Source of the DNA: DYCT01 sp051875715
GTDB lineage: Bacteria > Bacteroidota > Bacteroidia > Bacteroidales > Bacteroidaceae
DNA: 13,188 nucleotides
Assembly: GCA_051875715.1 (NCBI GenBank)
Contig: JBJEHD010000050.1
Coordinates: forward strand, 1-13,188
Reading direction: 5' to 3'
Positions 7,326-13,188 of this stretch are shown here, piece by piece (positions within the stretch are counted from its first letter, which is position 1; each line of letters opens with the position of its first letter). Under the pieces are notes generated by a model that did not search any database, had not been told where the DNA came from, and saw only the letters and a program-made list of their open reading frames with translations. A program made the translations under genes and the position numbers.

Positions 7326-8846
7326 TTATAGGTTTATACGATTCAATTCTCGGTCTATCACATTGCGCTTGAACAGGATGTCCTGCCATGTCACCTCGAA
7401 ACCGGCCGACACCGGCTTGAGCGAATGCTTGGAGTAGATGCGCACGGACGGATCTTCCGCCACACACCGATAGCCGGCCGCGAGCACATCCGATTCGTAG
7501 AGCCGGATCAGGTCCGCCCCGTGCAACAAGACGAAATCCGCCTGCCCGCTTTTCATGTAGTCCACCTCCTGCTGCAGCATCTGCTCCGTCCGCCCCATTT
7601 GCGTTATCCAGTAGCGGCAGGCCGGCAGCGTGTAGCCCATGGCATAGCCCCGTTCCTGCCCGATGTTCAACACCGTTGGCTTCGGCACTTGCGCCATCAG
7701 CACCCCGATGGATTCAAAACGTGTGATTTCACCTTTCGACTCGGTGATAAAGCAGTCGGCATAATGAATCTTCCCCCACACAATGTAGCACAAACCTACA
7801 GACAAGCCCACGACGTACAGCCCCAGACGCAGCCCATGCCTCCGCCACCACACCAATATCGCCACCATGGCAGCGAGCGTAAACGGGGCGGCGGCCGTGA
7901 TATAATGGCCGAACTGGTCATGCCGAATGCTCAACGCAACGAAGAACATAGCACACAGGAAAGGCAATGCCGACACAAACCACTCTTTCTTCCTCCATAA
8001 CAGCAGCAACGGCATCACCGCCAACACATAAACAATGCGCCGGGTGGAAAATAGATGCAGCCACTCTCCGAGGTATGCAGCCAGCGTGTCCTTCAAAGGC
8101 ATCGACACCGTGGCGAACGTGTTCACCACATATTCTCGCCACATATCGTCCCAACTTGCCGTCCACGAGAAATAGACGGCAAACGGCAGGAACGCCGCCA
8201 CGACTCCGCCACAGAAGCCCGCCAGCATCCTTCGCCAGGTGCCCAACCGGACGGCATAGATGCCCACCCCGACCAGCAGGCTCAGCATCATCACCCCGAC
8301 ACTCCACTTCAGCATCAACACACAGACCCACGCCGCACCCAGGACAAACGTCCGATGCAAATCCCGCCTGTCCGCGCCCAGCCTCATCTGACGCACCAGC
8401 ACGTACAGTCCCCATGCCACAAAAGGGGTACAAAAATGCTCGGCCTTTCCCTCCGTATAGAAGTTCCAATACCACAGCGGAAGGGCCATGCTCATCGAGG
8501 CCAACAATGCATACGTGCGCGGCAGGAACAACCGGGCCGACCGGTAGGCAATGCAAAACGCGGCCCAGTAAAACACGCAGGCCATCCAAAACACTCCTAC
8601 GTACGAATGTGGGTGAATCAAATAACCAATGCCATAAATCGCCCACAAAAGCAGTCCCTTGGAGTCGGCAAACTGGTCGTAGGCCGTCAGTCCGTTCATC
8701 AGTGCCTTCCCGGCCATGAAGAAGCAGGCGGAATCGTAATGACCGTTGTTCATCCACAGATACGAGTCGATGTTGAGCAACAACTGCAACACGAACACGT
8801 ACGCAGCCAGAATAGTCGGCACCATCCAACGTTTATTCATTTTCAT
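7326..8846 (-). CDS. GT-C/GT39-like membrane glycosyltransferase
   Basis: This 506-residue polytopic membrane protein has an ArnT/PMT-like organisation. After the first helix, GHYDSACFFMAGKAL at about 35-49 and NGLTAYDQFADSKGLLLWAI at 51-70 match the family's outer-loop pattern of an acidic residue, then Y-D and then a polar segment before the next helix; Asp38 is the likely catalytic acid. NFYTEGKAEHFCTPF at about 128-142 matches the second conserved loop with its Thr-Glu pair. About ten more hydrophobic segments follow, then a soluble C-terminal domain of about 130 residues. Such enzymes transfer sugars from polyprenyl-phosphate donors on the periplasmic side. The GtrB-like gene begins 3 bp downstream, which supports that donor type. 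Translation may start at either of two nearby ATG codons (8846 or 8840). GAGGGAG upstream is a possible but distant ribosome site. Substrate is unknown. Confidence 0.8.
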   Translation of the reverse strand: MKMNKRWMVPTILAAYVFVLQLLLNIDSYLWMNNGHYDSACFFMAGKALMNGLTAYDQFADSKGLLLWAIYGIGYLIHPHSYVGVFWMACVFYWAAFCIAYRSARLFLPRTYALLASMSMALPLWYWNFYTEGKAEHFCTPFVAWGLYVLVRQMRLGADRRDLHRTFVLGAAWVCVLMLKWSVGVMMLSLLVGVGIYAVRLGTWRRMLAGFCGGVVAAFLPFAVYFSWTASWDDMWREYVVNTFATVSMPLKDTLAAYLGEWLHLFSTRRIVYVLAVMPLLLLWRKKEWFVSALPFLCAMFFVALSIRHDQFGHYITAAAPFTLAAMVAILVWWRRHGLRLGLYVVGLSVGLCYIVWGKIHYADCFITESKGEITRFESIGVLMAQVPKPTVLNIGQERGYAMGYTLPACRYWITQMGRTEQMLQQEVDYMKSGQADFVLLHGADLIRLYESDVLAAGYRCVAEDPSVRIYSKHSLKPVSAGFEVTWQDILFKRNVIDRELNRINL

Positions 8847-8862
8847 TGTCTTTCTCCCTCTA

Positions 8863-9798
8863 TCAGTTCAATCCACACATTCGTTTCATCCACTGATAAG
8901 TAATCAACACAGGATGCCAAAATATATAGTTCCAAGGAGAGAACCACTGCAAATGCCTGCAATAGCCTTTGTATCGTTTCGCATAAGTGGTCAAATGCTG
9001 CATAGCGGCATACCCCTCATGATAAATTCCATCAGCATAATATTTCATCATCGAATAAAAACAACCATTCGCATATTTCTTCAGCGATACAGAATCTTTT
9101 CGACCTTCCAACAACCGACTGGCATTTTCCAACAGAGAGACATAAAGACCATAGTTATTCACCCTACCATATTTCTGGTCCACATCCGATGAGATATACT
9201 GATACTGAGCCGATGAGACAAACCGCACTTTCTTCGCATATAACCAATAGCGGCACACAAACTCCTCATCTTCCAAGAAAACGTAGTCCTTATTGAAAGC
9301 CAATCCTTGTTCTCTTATGATACTTCTCCGAAAGCACTTGTTCCACAGATATCCAAAACAATTGATTCGGCTGAGCTGTTCCATACTTTCTGCCGGAGAA
9401 TATGCACCCTCGCCCATCGATACAATTTGAGCCTCTTCTCCTTGATGACGAACAAAGCCCACCACAGTCACATCACAGCCATCAATATGACTTGCAAAAT
9501 CTTGCAGCCAATTAGGTCCGGCATAATCGTCGGAATCCATAAAAGTGACAAATTGCCCTATTGCCATACCGAGTGCTACGTTCCGGGCAGAACTGGCTCC
9601 TCCATTCTCTTTGTGAAGGACCCTAAAGCGAGAATCAAATGCCTTATATGATTCGCATATTTCCCCTGATGCATCCGGACTCCCATCGTCAACCAAGATG
9701 GCCTCCCAATCCGTATATGTTTGATTCCTTAAAGAATCCAAACAGCGTCTGATTGTTCCTTCAGCCTTGTATACAGGGACTATTATAGATATCTTCAT
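8863..9798 (-). CDS. GT2 family glycosyltransferase
   Basis: This is a 311-residue GT2 enzyme. I place the start at the ATG at 9798, giving MKISIIVPVYKAEGTIRRCL. The frame is open to an ATG at 9831, but that one lies inside the upstream GT8 gene, and the extra 11 residues do not belong to the fold. The GT-A landmarks are LVDDGSPD at 35-42, HKENGGASSARN at 62-73 and FMDSDDY at 86-92, the metal-binding site. The C-terminal region is aromatic and rich in Tyr and Trp, perhaps for acceptor or membrane contact. The start lies 4 bp after the GT8 stop. Its base composition looks distinctly more AT-rich than its neighbours (one sampled 60-base row at 9001 is 21/60 G+C), which hints at separate acquisition. 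It should add one sugar to the repeat unit. Confidence 0.92.
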   Translation of the reverse strand: MKISIIVPVYKAEGTIRRCLDSLRNQTYTDWEAILVDDGSPDASGEICESYKAFDSRFRVLHKENGGASSARNVALGMAIGQFVTFMDSDDYAGPNWLQDFASHIDGCDVTVVGFVRHQGEEAQIVSMGEGAYSPAESMEQLSRINCFGYLWNKCFRRSIIREQGLAFNKDYVFLEDEEFVCRYWLYAKKVRFVSSAQYQYISSDVDQKYGRVNNYGLYVSLLENASRLLEGRKDSVSLKKYANGCFYSMMKYYADGIYHEGYAAMQHLTTYAKRYKGYCRHLQWFSPWNYIFWHPVLITYQWMKRMCGLN

Positions 9799-9802
9799 TG
9801 TC

Positions 9803-10738
9803 TTATCGTCCGACCAGCGCCATCGGATCACGCCTCAAGCCCAGTCTGTTCAACCAATATTTCAGTTCGGACTTCCAATAGCGCCACGACCTGCGGTCGC
9901 CGGCATACGGAAATCGATAGCCGGCCCACGGCGTAAGCGCCAGATAGCGGCGGTACAGGTGTCGGTAAGGATGGTGGCAGTCGCGAAACCAGGGCTTCAC
10001 CGGCTCGCAGAAATGAACGATGTACGGATTCCGACGCAGATCGTCCACCTCACCCATGTACTTGTCGAGCACACGCGGTTGTTGTTCGAAATAGAACGTC
10101 GTGACGTTCCATCGGTTCGGGAGCAGCCGAATCATGCCTTTGAAATATAATGCAAAGCCGTCCTGATCGTTGTTCATCACATCCTTGTATTGCCGCAAGA
10201 ACTCCATCATGGGACGTTTCCGTTCCCACTTCCGCCACGCCTGCAAGTCCACCACCATCACACCGCTGTTGACGTAGAGGTCTTCATCGTTCAGTTGCAA
10301 CCTTGCGCGATGGGCCGCTTGATAGCGATAATCGTCGCACGCCGCCACGATGCCCCCCTGCAGATCGGTGTCGTACAGGCCGGAAATGTCATGGTTCACC
10401 ACCAGGTCCACGTCCAAGAAGAGGAAGCGATTCACCTCCTCAGGCAGCACCTGTGGGATAACCAGTTTCAGATACATGATGGGGTTCCATGCCTTCGTGC
10501 TCGTCTCGCTCTTCAAAGCCAGCAATCCCATTCCCTCGGCATCCACCTTGTGAACGGAGAGTTCGCCATGTCCGTCCACCACCCTGAGGAGCCTCTCTTC
10601 CGTCCCTTCCGCCATCCCGTCGGTCAGGATAAACACACGGAATAAAGCCTCACGATTATGGTCAACCAGCGAAGCCAGCATCACAGCCGCGTGCTGCGCA
10701 TACGCTTCGTTGGCGATGCAAACAATGTGGTAGGGCAT
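9803..10738 (-). CDS. GT8 family glycosyltransferase
   Basis: This 311-residue retaining glycosyltransferase of family 8 is related to LgtC-type galactosyl- and glucosyltransferases. It begins MPYHIVCIANEAYAQHAAVM, the usual nucleotide-binding start. It continues with WNPIMYLKLVIPQVLP at about 84-99, the metal-binding FLFLDVDLVV at 105-114 (Asp109, Asp111), LYVNSGVMVVDLQAW at 154-168, and NNDQDGFALYF at 189-199. The late metal-binding motif reads HFCEPVKPW at 242-250; many members have Gly where this one has Glu245, while the His and the Lys-Pro-Trp are kept. The basic C-terminal tail is typical for membrane association. Length is normal. A G6 run on the coding strand at 10353-10358 is short and the frame is intact. 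It is spaced 11 bp from the interrupted acyltransferase and 4 bp from the next GT2 gene. Confidence 0.93.
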   Translation of the reverse strand: MPYHIVCIANEAYAQHAAVMLASLVDHNREALFRVFILTDGMAEGTEERLLRVVDGHGELSVHKVDAEGMGLLALKSETSTKAWNPIMYLKLVIPQVLPEEVNRFLFLDVDLVVNHDISGLYDTDLQGGIVAACDDYRYQAAHRARLQLNDEDLYVNSGVMVVDLQAWRKWERKRPMMEFLRQYKDVMNNDQDGFALYFKGMIRLLPNRWNVTTFYFEQQPRVLDKYMGEVDDLRRNPYIVHFCEPVKPWFRDCHHPYRHLYRRYLALTPWAGYRFPYAGDRRSWRYWKSELKYWLNRLGLRRDPMALVGR

Positions 10739-10749
10739 GAGGAGCGACT

Positions 10750-11767
10750 TTATTTTCCCAACAACAGACGATGCAGCGGACGCACTACAGCCAGCAAACG
10801 TTCAACGACTATACATACATATACAATCAACAACGTGATGCCCAACGCCAGCAAAGATGAGAGGACCCACCGATGCCCATTCCCCACCCATGCACCCACC
10901 TCGGGCAGTTTCAAGCCGAGGAAGAGAAAATAATGAATGAGATAGATGGACAATGTATGACGACCTATCAAGGCTAATTGCCGACCTACCATGGTTTGTT
11001 CGGAGAACATATCCCGATAGAAGTACACGACACGATAGAGCGAGAAAACGCCTAATGCACCGAGGGCCATGCCCGAGTAGAACCCCATACCGGATTTCAT
11101 CACCAATGCCATAAACAGGACAAGAGCCATAGCCGAAATCCATTCATTCTCAATCAGACGATGGAAATATCCCAACTTTGCTTTCGCCATAATGCCCGCT
11201 ACATAGAAAGGGAAATACATCGTTATCAAGCGCAGAGAAATCCAACGAGACAAGCGGGCCTCATTCTGCTGCCAATCCCAAACTCTCACACCTATCAACA
11301 ACACAGACACTCCTATCAGTCCCAATACGACCGTCCACGTCTGATACTTACCGGCCCGTCCTGCCACAGTACTGACCAACCAGTGCAACACGGCCATCAA
11401 CGTTAGGGCAAACGTGAACCAATAGCCCCACTTATACTCACCCATAGCGCAGTATGCCAGTTTCTCGAAACTCCCGAAATAGCACCACACATAGGCCAAA
11501 AACATCGCAACCGTCGGCAATAGCACATTCGCCAGTCGCTTAATTACCCCCCCCCAGCGACAAAATCAGTGGAGAAAAGAATCCGCTAACAAAAAAGAAA
11601 GTAGGCAACATGCAGATACCCGCCACACGAGTCACTACATTGTCCTCCTTTATGCTCAGACAAAAGTTTCCACTCGTATGGCAAAAGACGACCATCAGCA
11701 TGGCTAAACCACGCAAGCAATCCATATAAGTTTGTCGCGCTGGCGATTTAATTGATTCAATCATCAT
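10750..11767 (-). pseudogene. Acyltransferase family 3 gene, out of frame at a G9 tract (possible phase-variable OFF state)
   Basis: The first frame runs from the ATG at 11767 to a TAA near 11540 and gives 75 residues. These include CLRGLAMLMVVFCHT, with the Arg-X10-His pair of acyltransferase-3 proteins, and LPTFFFVSGFFSP, and end at LSLGGGN. The rest of the protein continues in another frame down to a TAA at 10750, including FYVAGIMAKAKLGYF and RHTLSIYLIHYFLFLGL. The break is exactly at nine G (11547-11555). With eight G the reading becomes SLGGVIKRLANVLLPTVAM, which matches the usual basic loop and helix at this place, and gives one 338-residue protein of normal length. No other lesion is seen. 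The gene begins directly after the TAA of the GT-D gene. It is probably a membrane O-acyltransferase switched off by tract length, but a sequencing error in the homopolymer would look the same. Transcript slippage could also give some product. Confidence 0.88.
11547..11555. repeat. Homopolymer C9/G9 tract, candidate contingency locus
   Basis: Nine C on the plus strand read as nine G on the coding strand at about codons 72-75 of the acyltransferase gene. The current length puts TAA two codons later. Removing one base joins the two halves, and adding two would do the same with one more codon. It is the longest G or C run I found in the window. Confidence 0.92.
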
Positions 11768-12685
11768 TTATGCTTGTTGAGTTATGTCGCAAACAATCTG
11801 GCTGAGGTAGAGAGGGTCGGTACACGGTTCGGGTTCTGCGCCACCAACTTCTTTCAATTCATTCACATGCTTTCCTCTTACTAATACCCGGCCATTAGAT
11901 TTTACCCGAAACCATTCATATTCTATATCAAGATGTCCGATGTCTACAGCCCAATAACCAAGTTTAGCCAAATCGTATGCCAGCACCGTGGCGGTCATGC
12001 CATAACATAACAAGATGAGCGCATCCTTGGGTACTAATCTCTTTATAGCCGTCAGCATCTCATCATAGTGAGAGAATGCATTTTCCGAATAACCAACAAT
12101 CCGATGTATGCTATTGGCTTTGTCATATAGATCATTTCCAATGCCCGAACGCGTCATGCTTCCTTCCACGATATACACATCCTTCCCATCCCACAACTGC
12201 TTCAGTCGGTCGAGGTGTTCCGCACAACGAGACTTGTCCTCGCGTTCCATATATAAGCGAGTGACTTGTGTGTTCAGATACAGTCGGTTTTTGTCAACCA
12301 ACGTACGAAGCATGGCAATATTCCGACTTGCGTATTCCGGCCAAAAAGCATGAGGATTGGTCAATCCCTTATAACTTTTCATTGGATGCGGAATAGCTAC
12401 CATGAAGTTTGGAGCATCTTGTGCTTTTATCACTTCCAACAATCGCCGTTGAAGTTTCTCGTCCGGGACTTGGAATCCATTACCACCGCCATTCATCACT
12501 GTAAACTCCCCATCTCCATAGCGGGACAAGGAACATTTGTGCTCAAGCAAATAATCAAGCGTAGCCCAATTGTCCAATATCTGCCAATTCCGGGTTTCAC
12601 GATACACAAACCAAGCTTTCAGATAGGAATAGTAGAACTTGCGCAATTTCCTGTAAACGGCTTTTAAATCTTCAATGCTCAACAT
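11768..12685 (-). CDS. GT-D fold glycosyltransferase (DUF1792, SP_1767 type)
   Basis: This 305-residue protein matches the DUF1792 family, whose streptococcal members (part of the Fap1/SRR glycosylation system) define the GT-D fold. The landmark is LSRYGDGEFTVMNGGG at about 53-68, carrying the Asp58-X-Glu60 (DxE) motif used for metal and donor binding. Later motifs also fit: VYIVEGSMTRSGIGNDLYDK at about 170-189, VGYSENAFSHYDEM soon after, LLCYGMTATVLAYDLAKLGY, and the signature DIGHLDIEYEWF. Length is normal for the family. Its start overlaps the end of the GT2 gene upstream by 14 bp, and its TAA abuts the acyltransferase start. It would transfer a nucleotide sugar, glucose in the characterised relative, to the growing glycan. 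Donor identity here is not shown by sequence. The region appears more AT-rich than the middle of the window. Confidence 0.9.
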   Translation of the reverse strand: MLSIEDLKAVYRKLRKFYYSYLKAWFVYRETRNWQILDNWATLDYLLEHKCSLSRYGDGEFTVMNGGGNGFQVPDEKLQRRLLEVIKAQDAPNFMVAIPHPMKSYKGLTNPHAFWPEYASRNIAMLRTLVDKNRLYLNTQVTRLYMEREDKSRCAEHLDRLKQLWDGKDVYIVEGSMTRSGIGNDLYDKANSIHRIVGYSENAFSHYDEMLTAIKRLVPKDALILLCYGMTATVLAYDLAKLGYWAVDIGHLDIEYEWFRVKSNGRVLVRGKHVNELKEVGGAEPEPCTDPLYLSQIVCDITQQA

Positions 12686-13188
12686 GATGGGTTATCAAAT
12701 AAAGCCTATGGTAGCCATAGGTGTATAATAGTTTAATCTTCTTCTTCAAACCTGGGATATGTGTCAGTAGCCTCATATAATCCCCTAAGTTACAATTCAA
12801 GGCGAAATTCATAAACGAGCCATACATCAACTTTCGATGTTCGGACTCAATCAACCATAAACTCCTCTTCCAATAGATTTTACTATTATAGGGGGAGAAT
12901 AATTGACCCTTTATCTTTGAAAACCACTTGTCATATATAAGTCCCGCATAGGCTTTCTGATAAGAGTCGTGCTGGCTAAGCGAACGGCAGGATATACTTC
13001 GTTCCGAATTCCTAAAATAAAACAACATCTCCATTGTGTTTGCTGCACCATTTCCTGCCATCATCAAAACAGTGGCATCATCGCTAAACCAAGCCAAAGG
13101 AAAATCAACGAAGCCGCCCTTGGCCTTCAAGACAGACGTTCGGAACACATAGTTGGCGATACAACGAAGTGAATTATTGAAATGCTTC
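12672..13188 (-). CDS. GT2-like glycosyltransferase, 3' part only
   Basis: The frame is open to the right edge, so this is the C-terminal 171 residues of a longer protein. A GTG at 13148 is in frame but is not a real start, because upstream codons continue without a stop (reading KHFNNSLRCIANYVFR). The stretch RTSVLKAKGGFVDFPLAWFS followed by DDATVLMMAG resembles the region after the catalytic DxD of GT2 enzymes, where the protein recognises the acceptor. The Asp-Asp after FS would be in the place of the catalytic base. NSERSISCRS and the aromatic, basic tail (YGYHRLYLITHH) fit the family. The N-terminal nucleotide-binding motifs are outside, so the assignment is less certain than for the other GT2 genes. 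Its TGA lies inside the start of the GT-D gene. Confidence 0.75.
   Translation of the reverse strand, partial: KHFNNSLRCIANYVFRTSVLKAKGGFVDFPLAWFSDDATVLMMAGNGAANTMEMLFYFRNSERSISCRSLSQHDSYQKAYAGLIYDKWFSKIKGQLFSPYNSKIYWKRSLWLIESEHRKLMYGSFMNFALNCNLGDYMRLLTHIPGLKKKIKLLYTYGYHRLYLITHHVEH

Larger units (their letters stand above)
1..13188 (-). other. Polysaccharide biosynthesis operon segment, both ends open
   Basis: All supportable genes are on the minus strand. Several junctions overlap or abut: 13188-12672/12685-11768 by 14 bp, stop TAA directly followed by ATG at 11767, stop TAG directly followed by ATG at 6374, a 20 bp overlap at 2384-2403, and an ATGA overlap at 224-227. The largest gaps are 36 bp (4830-4865) and 29 bp (1391-1419), so no stretch over 300 bases is free of genes. 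I saw no convincing internal promoter or terminator hairpin. A single polycistronic transcript entering from the right is the simplest reading, by inference. The content (several glycosyltransferases, one polymerase, several acyltransferases, a GtrB-like enzyme) is typical of a capsule or O-antigen locus. Confidence 0.85.

Noticed and set aside
7918..8829. Minus-strand frame of 303 codons inside the GT-C-like gene
   Set aside because: It is a same-strand alternate frame with a Cys, Gly and Arg rich translation; the 506-residue frame has coherent membrane helices and family motifs.
8055..8903. Plus-strand open frame of 282 codons opposite the GT-C-like gene
   Set aside because: It is His, Gln and Pro rich and explained as the antisense of membrane-protein codons; no start context or domain supports it.
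8863..9831. Upstream ATG at 9831 as the start of the GT2 gene
   Set aside because: It would overlap the GT8 gene by 29 bases and add 11 residues not belonging to the GT2 fold; the ATG at 9798 begins exactly at the conserved first strand.
10353..10358. Six-base G/C run in the GT8 gene (and a similar one at 1455-1460 in the intact acyltransferase) as phase-variation tracts
   Set aside because: Six bases is short for frequent slippage and both frames are intact; not enough to call a switch.
10750..11526. The 3' half of the split acyltransferase as an independent gene starting at GTG 11526
   Set aside because: The family's N-terminal catalytic helix lies in the other frame just upstream, and the frames join cleanly with one base fewer in the G tract, so it is one gene.

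Overview
The window is an internal piece of a surface-polysaccharide (capsule or O-antigen) biosynthesis cluster. Every convincing gene lies on the minus strand, in one head-to-tail series with overlaps or gaps of at most a few dozen bases, so it reads as part of a single long operon transcribed from right to left. Both ends cut through glycosyltransferase genes, so the promoter, the initiating sugar-phosphate transferase, the Wzx flippase and the export genes would lie outside. Most starts lack a Shine-Dalgarno sequence and follow the previous stop directly. Together with the family mix (GT2 enzymes with a GVYDAM-type motif, GT8, GT-D, Wzy, several acyltransferase-3 genes) this suggests a Bacteroidales gut or oral bacterium. 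The assignment is inferred from style and no marker gene is present.

In transcription order the window holds: a 3' part of a GT2 glycosyltransferase (13188-12672); a GT-D fold (DUF1792) glycosyltransferase (12685-11768); an acyltransferase-3 gene interrupted by a run of nine G (11767-10750); a GT8 transferase (10738-9803); a GT2 transferase (9798-8863); a three-gene membrane glycosylation block made of a GT-C-like protein, a GtrB/DPM1-like polyprenyl-phosphate glycosyltransferase and a second polytopic membrane protein (8846-4866); a remnant of another acyltransferase carrying a run of eight C (4829-4614); a GT2 transferase (4601-3603); a Wzy-type polymerase (3595-2384); an apparently intact acyltransferase (2403-1420); a GT4 transferase (1390-224); and the 5' part of another GT2 transferase (227-1).

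The genes fit a Wzx/Wzy-dependent pathway. The soluble GT2, GT4, GT8 and GT-D enzymes build a repeat unit on a cytoplasmic lipid carrier and Wzy polymerises it outside. The GtrB/GT-C block can add side sugars from a polyprenyl-phosphate donor on the periplasmic side, and the acyltransferases decorate it.

The most interesting signal is in the acyltransferases. One is out of frame only because of a G9 tract at 11547-11555, and losing one G restores a 338-residue protein with normal family features. A second, truncated one has a C8 tract. This suggests slipped-strand phase variation of an O-acyl decoration. A homopolymer sequencing error is the main competing explanation for the frame break.
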